A DNA stretch of 64,000 nt from Owenia fusiformis (taxonomy: Eukaryota > Annelida > Polychaeta > Sabellida > Oweniidae): NCBI GenBank assembly GCA_903813345.2, contig CAIIXF020000001.1:32092556-32156555 (forward strand). Reading direction: 5' to 3'. Positions 25,501-35,300 of this stretch are shown one piece after another. Positions within the stretch are counted from its first letter, which is position 1. Each line of letters opens with the position of its first letter. Below the pieces are notes generated by a model. That model did not search any database, was not told the DNA's origin, and saw only the letters and a program-made list of their open reading frames with translations. The position numbers and the translations under genes are program-made.

Positions 25501-28500
25501 TTAAGAATTATTCCTATGGTTGGAATGAATGCATACAACTTAAGTTAAGAATTATTCCTATGTTTGGAATGATTGCATACAACTAGAGTTAAGAATTATT
25601 CCTATGTTTGGAATGATTGCATACAACTAGAGTTAAGAATTATTCCTATGGTTGGAATGAATGCATACAATTAGAGTTAAGAACTACACAACAGCAACGC
25701 CAAAGCGTAGCAAATCCCATCGAACAGCCATGGCTGGTATTTTTACAAACAAAGTACACCTGTATATAGCAAAAATGGCAGTCATTTTTCAAAATGGCCA
25801 CTTTCTACCGAAAGTGTCATTAGACAGTGTGCCATGCTTATAGTATTCACATACCAAATGTGAACAAAATCTCTCCACTCCTTTCCAGATATAGTAAAAT
25901 ACGTTAAAATGGTGGCCATTTTTCAAAATGGCCTCCTTCTACCAAAAGTGTCATTAGACAGTGTGCCACGCTTATAGTATTCACATACCAAATATGAACA
26001 AAATCGCTCAACTACTTTTGAGCGAGTTACAGCAAAAATTGTAAAATAAAGAGTAAAGGCCGCCATTTTTCAAGATGGCTGCCATGTGATTCTTTAATAT
26101 CTACATTTCTAGCTTTATTAATGTCCTATATAATCTTTTTACATTTAAAACATATTGCTATTACAGTTTTACATATTGCACCTAAATAACTGTATTTGAG
26201 TTATTGCCCAGACTTACGGAGGCGTTCCCTATATCCCTCCGAACTTCGTTCGATGGGATAATAAGTCAAAGAGACCGACTTGGGCAAGGCTAACAAAAGA
26301 ACCATAAATGGTTTAGACCCTATGGAATTCTAGTATCTCTGATTTGTACAAATGCATGTTGTTAAATAGTATATACACAAAGAACCATATATGGTTTAAA
26401 CCCTATGGTGCATCATATTTTTGACCATGAGTATAGTCACACCCCATTCTCTTATACGTCGTAACACCGGAAGTTTACGGCGACATACAAGCATTTCAGG
26501 AGGGAGATATGTAAGTACTCATTTATTTCGACGTTTTGACAGAATATGGTCATTTCCCTTTCGTAGAGACATTGCCCATACCATGCAGATATATTTCTAG
26601 TATCAGTACGTCTCGACATCTTGCCTGAACACGGTTTAGAACTTTTCAAACCTTCTAGAAAGCACGACATTTTCAAGAAAAAAATGATAATTTTTCACGA
26701 AAATCGTCATAGTTTCTTCAATTCTACCCCTATCATCTTGAAATATTGATAAGATTAACAAAACAATTTTTATATATCATCCAGATACTTCAGTTTCCAA
26801 TATTATTGAAAGAATTCCAAGAAATTAATTTTTCTTTGGAATCATACGACGTCCAGGAGGTTTACGGCGTTTAGGGAATTTGATATCTACAATGAAATAT
26901 ATGTCCAACTGATTTTTTGGCTACATATTTCAATGTATGACTGATTTACACGAAAACAAATTTACATGAAATAAAATGTACAAGATTGAGACTTGATTTT
27001 CCCAAGGCATAATTCAATATCTTTTGTTTTTAGTCGTAAACATCATAAAACATACACTACAGCTAGCCTGCACACATATCTTGTTGAGTGAAGTATGTCT
27101 ATCTTTAGCCTCATTGTGTGCATGAAATATACATTAATTTTTCTTTTGCAAATATTTTTAGCCAGTTGATTGGTTTTGGTGAGGTCCTGTAATCATAAAG
27201 TTAAGCATACCCACTCAGTCACATAAGCAATGCAAGATACGTTTCATGATACACAACTGTCGTTCAAACTAACTATACTTCTGATGCATGAAATGTCCTA
27301 AATTAAAGAGACGTTTTTTCAAAAGCCATGCTATATGGTTGGTGTGATAATTTGCATTTGCTTTCTTGAATTAAAATTAAATGTGTTAAACCATTGTTTC
27401 AGGTCGTGGTTCATAGGAAGAAAACATGCACCTTCTGTGGCAAAGGGTATACCAGTCAAGTAAATTTGTCTAGCCAAATGAGGTCAGTCCATGGCGCAAA
27501 ATTGCTCGAATGTCCACAGTGTGAAGTGGAGGGTTTTATAACAAGGGATGCTCTAAAGGGACATCTTGTATTTTCAACCAAAAAAGCTGACAAATGTAGT
27601 TGGATACACATCATTTTTTAAATTTCAAATTTCAACAATTGTCACTTTCCGAAACAAAAAATACAATACACGATCATGAACACTATATAAGATTCAGAGG
27701 GAGAATGTAAACAGTTGTCACAATAATCTGTGGATTGAAATTGAGATGTTTTTTTATGATAAAATGTCTGAAAATAAAGACTGTAAGCCTCATACCCAAT
27801 GGTACCTCATGATCTTTTGCAATGAGTGAAATAATCTTTGCCTATCAATCAAAACATTTTTTGATATATTCTCAATTATTAGTTTCTCATATACTTTGCA
27901 TTATGGTGCGCATTTGATAGAAACAAACCATTCTTAGGTAATACATCTCAAATGATGCATTGAATTCCTGGCTAAAATCCTGATATACTAGTAACCTGTT
28001 AGTCCAGTTTAATTACCCAAATGCGAGTAGGTAGTTACCAGTTTCACCACCAGGTGGCTGATTCGGGTCAATTAACATGGCAGGTATATAAGAAAGTTCC
28101 CTTAAACTTGAATATTATCAATTTAAGTGGCTCAATTTTAATATAACCCTTATGTGTCTGATACTTATACTAATGAAAATATGTCCAGTAAAGCAAAATG
28201 TTATCTGTCCACTAAAAGAAAAGATATTTCATTTTTTGTGATTTTATAGCATGGGGTCTATGGGGAATCTCCCCGAGCTAGAAGTCACATTTTCAAAGAA
28301 AATTAATTTTTCAAAGTTGATAAACACTTTTTAAAACCACATTTCTAGAAGCAATTTTACATGTAGATTTCAAATATGATATTACTTTGACTGAATTTTG
28401 AATTTTTAATGACGTAAATCAAGATTATTTCTACTCGCATCTGGGTTATTAAACAGCTGTCTTTTAAAAGACTTTGGAAGTGGGGACTTCAAGTCAAGAG

Positions 28501-31500
28501 ACTTATTAGGTGCATATGGCGAATACTTTCTTTTTCCGAAGTGGTAAGGCTTTTGGGGTGGGTAACCCGATTGTCTTTGAGGAGAAGTAAAGCCTCTCAA
28601 ATTTATTCTTTTTTCTTCTTTTTGCTCCCTCCGAGGGACAATTTTAGTCTCCAGGGCTGGAAACCCTCATACTGACCCGACTTAAAGAAAATACATTTAT
28701 ATTACCATGAACTCATCAATACGCGTACGTACGTTAAATGCTTAATCAACTTTAATAAGTGTTTAGCGAGGAAAGAACAAGGCAATATAAAGAAACAATG
28801 TCATGGTGTACGTCGTAAACCTCCTTGACGTCGTATGATTCCAAAGAAAAATTAATTTCTCGGAATTCTTTCATTAATATTGGAAACTGAAGTGTCTGGA
28901 TGATATATAAAAATTGTTTTGTTAATCTTATCAATATCTCAAGATGATAGGGCTAGAATTGTAGAAACTATGACGATTTTCGTGAAAGATTATCACTTTT
29001 TTCTTGAAAAATGTCGTGCTTTCTAGAAGGTTTGGGTAGTTTTAGACAGTGTTCAGACAAGATGTCGAGACGTAATGATACTAGAGGTATGTCTGCATGG
29101 TATGGACAATGTCTTCACGAAAGGGAAATGACCATATTCTGTCAAAACGTCGAAATAAATGAGTACTTACATATCTCCCGCCTGAAATGCTTGTATGTCG
29201 CCGTAAACTTCCGGTGTTACGACGTATAAGAGAATGGGGTGTGATAGTGATCATTAATACCGCATTTTCCATGAAGGCCAAACTACCCTAATATGTCACT
29301 TCTGCTGAATAGAAAAAGTAGTTTTAAAAAGAATGTAGTCCCAACACAATTGTGATCATGACGAGTCAGTAAGCTAGTATGTAGGTACAGTTGTCATCTT
29401 TTTGCAATGATAACATGCCATTTGTTCTGTAAATTATCCATTTCAGTAAAAAACCTACATTTTCCGTCTACTTCCGGTATTGCTCATGAAGCTCAGATCT
29501 TTTGAACGTCACAAGGAAAAAACTTGTAATCTGAGATTAATTTAAGTTGTTACTTTTCTCGCTGATAAAGTTCTTTGTTTAAATTAAAGCATATTTCAAA
29601 GGGAAACACTCTCATCGATAAAACTACATGTTCTGTCCTGGATTTTCATTTAATATAATCACTTATAATAATTGCCACTAAATGGCATTTATGCGTGGAC
29701 GTAATCCGGCAGAGAAGTTATAAATACGAAAGAAAATTCAAGTCTTAATTCAAAGTCGTGCATTTGGGAAGTTTTAGGGTCATATATAGGAGAAATAGTA
29801 TATTTTGAACATGGACCAAAAGTCTAAAGGGATGGGACAATATTGGGAAACCGTGACATCCCTAGTAGTGTCACAATTGACCAATTATTTCAAAAAGTAG
29901 ATGTTTGACCCCTATTGAGTTAAGTGTCAAAATGTAGCTTAGACATTGCTTTTGAACCTCATATAGGTCTGTTGGGCCACATAAATTCATAACTCGAGAT
30001 AAGAAATAAGCGTTTGCCTATTGACTAGTATGGTAGCGTAAATTAGGGCTGTTTTGCCAAAGAGATAATTGTATATGTCTTAAAATGGACTTTTGTCTCT
30101 AAAATACACTTAAAATCTACAATAGAACAGAATATATGTTAGCATTTTAGCATATTACATGAGAATGATGAGTTAAAGTTTATTGATTATAAAGGCTCTT
30201 ATTGTATCTGCTATATTGCTAACTGGCTTTTTACACAATTACAAATGAATGCATAAACAAAGAATTGTTCATGGACAGAATTATATATTTCTATAAGGGG
30301 CTTTTTCATAAAATCTTTTTTTACCATTTAGATCCTGAACTTGGACATTATGATTAAATAACATGCATTTTGTACAATTAACTGACTGTATTTGATATTA
30401 ATTAAAAATATGATTGCATGTACATGTAGTTACAATATGCAAAAGATAATTTTAAATACATAATAACTTAATAACCATCATGAGTAATGCACAAATATAT
30501 CCCAGAGGCATCATAGATGTGAATTAAATACATTAACAGTTTATGTACAGATGTTCTATGTTGATTAAATACATCTCATGAAAATGTTTTTATTATACAG
30601 AGTGCAATATATAGATCTATATTGATCAAAAGATGATAATAAATTTATGTCATTATAAGTACTCAGAACTCTGAACCACATGCATTTTTAACCATAACCA
30701 TTTTCTTCTATTTGATGGCATATTTGAATTTTATGTGTAAGGTCGGGCTAAATCTGCATTGACACAATCAAAAACCTTTAAGGCCAGGGCCCACTTTGGA
30801 ATGTTTTTGCAATTTTGAAAATAAACCACTGAATATTCTAATTATTCAAACATTCTGAAGAAGCATCAACCCTCAATTGATAGTCAAGGTACATCAATGC
30901 ATCTTTTGTGCAAGAATGAAAGATGATGTGTGGAATGAGTTATGTTTATCTGAAAATAGCACATGGTCACGAAATTTCATCAAGGTGCACCCTGACCTTA
31001 AAAGTTAATTTACTCTTTCAAGAGTACACTTGAGTACTCGATCACAATTTCAATGTGAAATCACAATCCACATGTCAATAAGTTCATAGAGTTATACTCC
31101 AGTGGTGTTTTCAGTTGATATAAATGGAACTACTTGCTAGATCAAGAAATTAAATGACTCTGGAAATACATTTACATATTCTAGCCCTACCATCTGTCTT
31201 TACATTTATATAGAAAATGTTCAATAAAGAGAAGTTTTTGCACATTTCAGCTATAAGATCATCAATTATGATAGCAGAAAGAAACAAGAATCATTTTAGT
31301 AAAGTATATATTACTCTATTTATTTTGAATTTATTTTGTTCATTTGAAGCAGGAACATTGGACAATTCAATTTTGTTTTTTCAATCTAAGACTTTGAATT
31401 AAAAATTTGCTTCACAGGCATGCAAGGGGTTTTGTTTTTCACATCCACTTTGAAAAATCTGCATAAAATACCCCGAAAGTGTGGCCAGCGCAAGCCCTGT

Positions 31501-34500
31501 GACATAACACCAGTGTTTTTCTTGAGGCAAAATAATCACAGGACCTCAGGACTGACAGGTTCTACATTTTGACCAGTCTAAATCAAAACTCATCGGACAT
31601 TCAGACCTGTAACTTCAGTTTAATCATCAGTCCTTGTGAAAACTAACCAGTCCAAAGCACATAGCATTTAATATCATGTAAGAAATGAAAGTACCAGATT
31701 TAAGAGCATTTTCATGGTAAATTCAATTTCAAATCAACACATAATCCCATGTTTTTATATATACATGTATATTAATGCCTACTTACTTCTTAGTGTACAC
31801 TTAACTGCAAAATATATAATACTCGGAGGATATTTCCGATAAAATCAAAACAAATTTTCACTTTGAAGTTTACATTATCAATACGGGACAGCATCTTTTC
31901 CATTCAATTGAGGTTGGGCCATGCAGCCGAAGGCAAGCCATACAACCAAAGGTAAGCCTAACAACCGAATTTTGCCGATTCAATCTGACGGAGAATGCCA
32001 AGCCTCTATTTTTGACCAATTAGAGACGTCCTCTTCACATTCGTGGTACCCTCGGCCAACTTCTTTTGCAAAGAGAAGCTTCAGCAATCTCCGGCTTTTC
32101 TTGAGGTATCTTCGGTTGATTGCCAAAAGTCGACACCCTTATCAATACACATGTGCATAATTCTGATCGTTTTGAGATTCTTTTGATTGGTTGATCAACT
32201 AGAAGTCATGTGACATCACTCATGGCTCACCATTGCTTGCTTATAAATACGGTTTCGTGATAGTCCTGTTAACAGGCATATCAATCATGGTAATCTCGAA
32301 ACCGCTCCAACATATGACAAAATTTACCAACCAATCAGATTTTGCATTCAAACCGAAAGATAAACACACTCTCCCGCAGTGATAGATTCGAGGTGATAAC
32401 CCAAGAGTCCTAACAACCAATCAGAGAACAATTTTTGTTTTCGTAGATCTAAAATGATAAACATCCTCCCATGCAGCCAATTTTCCAAAAATGATTTTTA
32501 GAATTACAAGGTTTTACCGTAGATATACTAAGATATCAGGGAAGCGATTGGACTTGTTAAGAAATGTTTAATAGATGAGCAACCGGACATTGGCGGAATT
32601 GTGGACTGGCTACTTGATAAAACTCATCAGTCCAAAACACTACATCACCGGATTTGTCCTATGGTCCAAACTCAAATAAAAACTCTCAATAACACAACTT
32701 GTTTAACAGGGATCTTATATTTTGCTATAGAAAAACCTTGACCATTTACACTGAATATCATTTCAAATTATTTTTGAGAGACGTTGGAATGGTTTCCAAG
32801 TACATACATACCTTCTCTAGTTCTTTTGTGGTCAGCTTTTTCTTGAGTGATAGACTTCTCAAGGCGGGCCTTGTTCTCATAAACAACTGCAAGAATGATA
32901 AAGACACAAATTGCAATTGTATTAATATGAACCTCAACTACTCCTCTCATGGTATTCTTCTACTTTTTTTTATGCAAACATAATATTGAAGATTTTACTC
33001 ATGACTTGTATTTGGGAAGGTATTGAGTCAATTGACATGTAGGTCTGTTACTTTTGGTTTAAATGTCATTATTCCTTGTGCTTTTGAATTCTCTCTTGCC
33101 AAAATTATATTTTAAGAAATCGCTTCATTTATATTACATATACATGACTGTAGTTTGATCATTCGGTCTACTTTATAATGCAGACTTGCTGAAACTATAC
33201 AATGTATTAGCCTAGTTTTAACAGCCTAATATAATATTGTGCAAATCATAACTATATATTAATTTTGTTACACATGAATGACTTGAGATGTTGAAAAATA
33301 CATTTATATTTTAGGTAGAGTCTATTTCGTGGCCTGATTACGTAGGTAGAATTTGAAAAATAAGATTTACCTGAAGATTAGAAGTCTTACTTACCCTCTA
33401 GAGGTTAGAACACACATTTCAATGAAACCATATCAGCTTTGTTTTGTTCATGATGAAGCATAAGCACAGTACTTGATTGAAATTTGTGTTAATGCTTTTT
33501 GGACTTTTTGGAACTACCAATTTTTAACAGTGGACATGTCTTGAAGAAGAAATCAAATCTGGAGCTAATAATTTGGATGTAAAAATTGTTGGTTTTTGCA
33601 TTTTAATCACTTCTTTACATATTCTTCAGATTTCTCAGCAACGAGTGGATGGATTGCTACCATTTTGGGTAACTTTGCTCTGTAGTGTTGTTTGAATCAG
33701 CATGTCGATTATTGAAAGGATTCCTTATGTTTTTACTGGATATAGATCTATCTAACAATCATTTTCTACAAATTTCAGGAAGCATCAACAGCGACCTCCC
33801 TTATACTCTTAATAAGCAGTACACACTCATCGGAGGGCTTGCCCGACCCTCCAGACAAGCCCCTGTGGGTTCACAGAATAAAAAATTTGAGTGTAATATA
33901 TCTAGGGGAAGTCGTCCTATCATCGCACGGGTACTCAGGGAAACTACTGACAATTTCAAATATGATAACTTCAACTTACTTTGAGAATATGAGACGAAAG
34001 ATCAAACTTTCCTCTAAAATCTAAGTAGTGTTTGACATTTCTCAATCTCCGAACGCTAACACTTTAAGACCCCTTAGACTCGCATGTGCGGTGGTCCTAA
34101 TTATCGCACAGTCGTCCTAATTATCGCACAGTTATGTTTCAGATGTCATTTCACGATACTGTATACATTTCTCTGTTTATAACAGATACATACATATGCT
34201 GTAATCATTTTTCTATCAGTTTTAGTGTAAAATATCAACAAAATATACATTATACACTTACTTTTCTGTCTTTATTTGGAGGGGGTCAAAATTTGTCAGA
34301 CGAATTTCACTTCTTGCTCAAAAGCATTTATGACAATGGCGGAAGTTAACAATTCTTAAAAAATGAAGAGATATTTCTAAATATATGAATAAATCATGAA
34401 GATTGGGAGTTATGGTGTTGAACTGTTTTTCGTAACACTGGTTTAAAAGATGGTGGGTGCATATTTTAGCTATTTAGGACAATCGTGCGATAATTAGGAC

Positions 34501-34793
34501 CGTGCGATAATTAGGACCACTTCCCCTATATCTATAATTCTGGAAGAATAGTAAAACAGAAAAAATAAATGTGTGGGCGATGTAAATAATTTTGAAGCGC
34601 TATATTTAAGTAAAATACCTTGTAATTGAGCAGATATTGAATCGTGTTGCTGCTTATTTTTCTCGGCACGCATTTCTGTTTCCTTCAATCGAGTATGAAC
34701 ATTGTGGTAGCTGTAAATGCCAAATATGAAGAATCCTCCGATGCAAATAAAAAGGATTGTGTTTCCCATGGATCCATTACGTCTGTGTAACAT
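7386..34793 (-). CDS. GOLIM4: Golgi integral membrane protein 4 (GOLIM4/GPP130-like), ten exons
   Basis: Minus-strand exons, with splice phases all consistent: 34619-34793, 32812-32886, 23688-23737, 20026-20079, 19528-19678, 19132-19214, 17559-17621, 11779-11841, 9151-9733, 7386-7561. The sum is 1473 nt (490 codons plus stop). GOLIM4 is a type II protein of the early Golgi that cycles through endosomes; its luminal coiled coil takes part in endosome-to-Golgi traffic. Here a short cytoplasmic end is followed by a membrane segment (about residues 11-29), then a coiled coil (about 35-238). Residues 54-63 (SAQLQVVYEN) and the following RLEKS match the start of the vertebrate GOLIM4 luminal coil. 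Residues about 239-480 are extremely Q-rich. The vertebrate acidic C-terminal half is missing, so the protein is shorter than the human one (about 696). Extra 3' exons cannot be ruled out, because a GTATCA donor-like site overlaps the last codons. GOLM1 and CASC4 are related but fit less well. Confidence 0.9.
7618..8314. mobile_element. Foldback element, family A (TIR near TCCCAACGAAC)
   Basis: Starts with aaacagcaactc and caaatcccacagaac, and ends with gaacttcagtgggata. The body repeats a unit of about 140 bp with phrases such as 'ccatccactggtatttgag' and 'ggccattttgaa'. Lies in GOLIM4 intron 9. Other members: 10186-10953, 20168-23290, 25687-26266, 58098-58382. Non-autonomous; no transposase seen. 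Confidence 0.75.
8315..9150. other. GOLIM4 intron 9, remainder
   Basis: No gene, RNA or clear repeat recognised; AT-rich single-copy-looking sequence. Confidence 0.4.
9151..9733 (-). CDS. GOLIM4: GOLIM4 exon 9: glutamine-rich region
   Basis: 583 nt encoding about 194 residues dominated by Q, with repeated VNQQQQ blocks (residues about 257-330) and then a charged, Q-rich part ending in HGGGNRGARSAERLLG. The repeated blocks come from CAA/CAG expansion. Acceptor TTTCCAG, donor GTGGGT. Human GOLIM4 is also Q-rich in its luminal part but less extremely so. Confidence 0.85.
10186..10953. mobile_element. Foldback element, family A, best-preserved ends
   Basis: Left end gtagcaaatcccaacgaaca and right end cgaacttcgttcgttgggat form the terminal inverted repeat. 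Near the right end there is a simple (ctga/cgga)n stretch at about 10863-10914. Lies in GOLIM4 intron 8. Confidence 0.8.
11779..11841 (-). CDS. GOLIM4: GOLIM4 exon 8: end of coiled coil
   Basis: 63 nt, phase 0, encoding FDKQKYADGFQEMKGVIAQQ then Q. Acceptor CTTTGTAG, donor GTTCAT (weak). Located where the coil passes into the glutamine-rich part. Confidence 0.75.
12764..13150. repeat. 387 bp direct duplication, copy 1
   Basis: Recurs at 13206-13592 (offset 442), apparently identical, with a 55 bp spacer. Each copy contains the same minus-strand ORF (12747-13055 and 13204-13497, about 97 shared codons), which I do not recognise. Lies in GOLIM4 intron 7. Confidence 0.88.
13206..13592. repeat. 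387 bp direct duplication, copy 2
   Basis: Second copy of 12764-13150; ends at ctaaaaaatagt in both copies. The apparent perfect identity suggests a recent event or gene conversion. Confidence 0.88.
13875..14455. mobile_element. Foldback element, family B (TIR with GTCGAGAGCTA-like end)
   Basis: Large imperfect palindrome: 'cttccgtgcaagtattgg' at about 14030 is mirrored by 'ccaatacttgcacggatgg' at about 14310, and 'cagctgaataatagtgacc' by 'ggtcactattattcagctg'. The outer end (cgagagccatgttagatttt) matches 35340-36026. The right outer end is degraded. Confidence 0.75.
14994..15742. mobile_element. Inverted-repeat element, family C (TIR AAGGATTGGTATCGATATGG)
   Basis: Starts aaaggataggtatcgatatg and ends catatcgataccaatccttt. 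A close copy lies at 49300-50046 in CABLES; partial copies at 50071-50605 and 58800-58965. The interior also folds back on itself ('gttccaatgaggtttgg', 'ctctcaatattatag'). No coding capacity. Confidence 0.8.
15743..17558. other. GOLIM4 intron 7, remainder
   Basis: About 16780-17230 is an imperfect inverted repeat: 'ataaccc/gggttatgtac', 'ggatatgaggt', and 'tatcctataccaagtagag' mirrored by 'ctctacttggcataggata'. It has T-rich low-complexity sequence inside (16960-17080). A family A fragment (acggacagagggcggacgg) sits at about 17385-17440. The ORF at 16440-16895 has no recognisable domain. Confidence 0.45.
17559..17621 (-). CDS. GOLIM4: GOLIM4 exon 7: coiled coil
   Basis: 63 nt, phase 0, encoding 21 residues (HQAQAAEGKINELTNTVRQL then Q). 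Acceptor ATTTAG, donor GTTAAT, which is weak beyond the GT. Confidence 0.8.
18609..18932. repeat. Minisatellite, six copies of 53 bp
   Basis: The phrase 'aaacttatgggacagaat' starts at 18625, 18678, 18731, 18784, 18837 and 18890, exactly 53 bp apart. In GOLIM4 intron 6. Confidence 0.93.
19132..19214 (-). CDS. GOLIM4: GOLIM4 exon 6: coiled coil
   Basis: 83 nt; completes the shared GAC codon and encodes QLADLQRRYSGVQSKLNEQ and further residues to NNQ. Acceptor TTTTAG, donor GTATTT. Confidence 0.85.
19528..19678 (-). CDS. GOLIM4: GOLIM4 exon 5: coiled coil
   Basis: 151 nt encoding about 50 residues rich in E, K, Q and L (GQHEDLQLDYNKLQ at the start). It aligns by eye with the human KKQHSDLEEEH to ELSKLKE stretch. 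Acceptor ATTGTAG, donor GTGAGT. No ATG-initiated ORF covers it; it was found from phase and composition. Confidence 0.85.
20026..20079 (-). CDS. GOLIM4: GOLIM4 exon 4: coiled coil
   Basis: 54 nt, phase 0 at both ends, encoding QEMNNRYESLQQENKLLK; acceptor TATTGCAG, donor GTAAGC. Confidence 0.85.
20168..23290. mobile_element. Family A foldback element, split by a nested insertion
   Basis: The left part (20168-20392, starting near gcaaatcccaccgaac) and right part (22336-23290) are one family A element. The right part holds about six internal units of 130-150 bp, each with a 'ggtatttgagttatc'-type and a 'ggcggccat'-type phrase, and ends in a degraded version of the family end. The interruption is the family D element at 20393-22335. 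Confidence 0.7.
20393..22335. mobile_element. Family D element (TTAA-flanked, AGATCT-type ends)
   Basis: Flanked by TTAA at 20389-20392 and 22336-22339; ends AGATCTAATAGC and TCAACATCT are inverted but diverged. A shorter relative in opposite orientation is at 46388-46892 in CABLES intron 5; it shares both end regions ('ttcaagatgtttca', 'tagtcacgtgacc', 'ctacgatagatca'). The TTAA target would fit a piggyBac-type non-autonomous element, but this rests on two copies only. An inner inverted repeat (about 21498-21560 with 22030-22085, around 'gcgtagaataatgg') may be a further nested element. Confidence 0.6.
23688..23737 (-). CDS. GOLIM4: GOLIM4 exon 3: coiled coil
   Basis: 50 nt encoding DLNANIEEIKRKYERDR; acceptor TTTTTTCCAG, donor GTAAGTA. 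A 44 bp minisatellite begins only about 15 bp upstream of the acceptor on the transcribed strand. Confidence 0.85.
23753..25684. repeat. Minisatellite, about 44 copies of 44 bp
   Basis: The unit centres on 'tggaatgattgcatacaact' and 'gaattattcctatg', with a 44 bp period across about 1.93 kb. Variants (gattcc, aacttaag, gagatttatt) recur in blocks, showing multi-unit amplification. It lies in GOLIM4 intron 2 directly next to exon 3. On the transcribed strand every unit carries a branch-point-like TTCTTAAC. Confidence 0.95.
25687..26266. mobile_element. Foldback element, family A
   Basis: Left end gcgtagcaaatcccatcgaa, right end ccgaacttcgttcgatggga. Inner units repeat 'gtgtcattagacagtgtgcc' and 'tggccgccattttt'. 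It abuts the 44 bp minisatellite. Confidence 0.8.
27403..27621 (+). pseudogene. C2H2 zinc-finger-like exon fragment inside the long-TIR element
   Basis: After an acceptor-like TTGTTTCAG the frame reads a finger CTFCGKGY...MRSVH, in which the first zinc-binding His is replaced by Gln. A second, poorer finger (CPQCEVEGF...KGH) follows, then a stop at 27621. The fragment is in the opposite orientation to GOLIM4, so it is not an exon of that gene. Either a captured host exon or part of the element's own DNA-binding protein. Confidence 0.55.
28011..28452. mobile_element. Foldback element, family E (TIR AATAACCCAGATGCGAGTAG)
   Basis: Left end aattacccaaatgcgagtag, right end ctactcgcatctgggttatt. 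A relative in opposite orientation lies at 51028-51330 just upstream of CABLES exon 8 ('caccaggtggct', 'gtgtctgata', 'tatgtccagtaaa'). Confidence 0.75.
28406..28650 (-). pseudogene. Unrecognised minus-strand ORF fragment in the long-TIR element
   Basis: Open from an acceptor-like TTTCCAG (about 28654) to a stop at 28406. The product is basic and proline-rich (GFTSPQRQSGYPPQKPYHFG, then KRKYSPYAP). Its end overlaps a foldback repeat (28011-28452). It could be the last exon of a captured or element-encoded gene; function unknown. Confidence 0.35.
29244..32811. other. GOLIM4 intron 2, remainder
   Basis: No gene or RNA recognised. About 31915-32540 is less AT-rich and holds several CCAATCA motifs and repeated 'aaccgaa/aagccta' words, possibly an old repeat. 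The rest is AT-rich intron sequence. Confidence 0.35.
32812..32886 (-). CDS. GOLIM4: GOLIM4 exon 2: coiled coil
   Basis: 75 nt with acceptor TTGCAG and donor GTATGT. Joined to exon 1 it reads AQLQ-VVYENKARLEKS, the best-conserved GOLIM4 block. Confidence 0.9.
33904..34527. mobile_element. Foldback element, family F (TIR AGGGGAAGTGGTCCTAATTA)
   Basis: Begins aggggaagtcgtcctatcat and ends with the complement of aggggaagtggtcctaatta, flanked by ATATCT on both sides (33898-33903 and 34528-34533). Inside each end 'gtcctaattatcgcac' is repeated. In GOLIM4 intron 1, only about 90 bp from exon 1. Confidence 0.8.
34619..34793 (-). CDS. GOLIM4: GOLIM4 exon 1: start, membrane anchor, start of coil
   Basis: Encodes residues 1-58 plus one base. 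Basic residues (HRR) lie before a hydrophobic span (ILFICIGGFFIFGIYSY), the usual arrangement for a type II anchor. A second in-frame ATG at codon 9 reads MGN, as in human GOLIM4, and may be the real start. Donor AAG|GTATTT. Confidence 0.9.
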
Positions 34794-34953
34794 CTTGTCA
34801 AGTTATCATACTCTCACCTACTCCATAAAATGATATATTCAATCATTTGTAGAAAATTTAGAAAAGTTTAAAAAATCAAAACAAACATGGCGACGTGTCA
34901 CTGATGCATCCTGGGATCTGCACTGGACGAAACAAAATTGTAGTTCCGGAAAA
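34794..34953. promoter_or_regulatory. Bidirectional promoter between GOLIM4 and CABLES
   Basis: The two start codons face away from each other with 160 bp between them. The interval holds a YY1-like aacatggcgac at 34885-34893 and an ETS core CCGGAA at 34946-34951 next to the CABLES ATG; no TATA box at a typical distance. The transcription starts are not visible. Conserved head-to-head pairing is an inference from spacing. Confidence 0.7.
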
Positions 34954-35300
34954 ATGGCCTCTGCTAAAAAACACAGATCCAGAAGAAGAGTTGCTGCATT
35001 GAATTTCTTATCTAACATATCACTAGATGGTACACATAATGACACGAATTATTGTATATTTAATAAGAAGGGGATATTTGATCGTAAAACCCAAGCTTCA
35101 ATTGATGTGTCGCCATTAGAAGACTCTAACAAATTTGAAAAAAATGTTGATGAAAATAATCAAGAAACTGAAAGTGAAACTGCTGCTGATAAGATTGAAA
35201 ATCAAAAACCAAGTGAACCAGAAAATATATCGAAAGAAATAGAATCAAAACAGTTTGGAGCAGAGAGTGTAGCAGAACTTCCTCATCCTGCAAGATTTAG
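34954..35300 (+). CDS. CABLES1: CABLES exon 1
   Basis: Starts at ATGGCC in good context (A at -3, G at +4). Encodes the [17 protein letters not shown] signature and an acidic, low-complexity stretch (residues about 60-105). Donor TTAG|GTATTC. The frame stays open for 70 nt past the donor by chance. Confidence 0.9.

Larger units (their letters stand above)
26438..29243. mobile_element. 2.8 kb element with ~435 bp terminal inverted repeats and captured exon-like fragments
   Basis: The left arm 26438-26872 and right arm 28808-29243 are inverted copies of each other, both encoding the same unrecognised peptide pattern (SCFLEG...EREMTIFCQNVEINEYLHIS) in opposite directions. The ends are CACACCCCATTCTC and its complement, flanked by ATAGT on both sides (26433-26437 and 29244-29248). 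Long inverted repeats around host-like exon fragments recall Pack-type Mutator elements, but a 5 bp target duplication is short for that group. No transposase recognised. In GOLIM4 intron 2. Confidence 0.75.

Noticed and set aside
23753-25684. Possible CRISPR-like array
   Set aside because: Units are contiguous 44 bp repeats without unique spacers, and the host is eukaryotic.
27394-27621. Zinc-finger ORF as an exon of GOLIM4 or a separate host gene
   Set aside because: Opposite strand to GOLIM4, bounded by the arms of a repeat element, with a lost zinc ligand and no partner exons seen.
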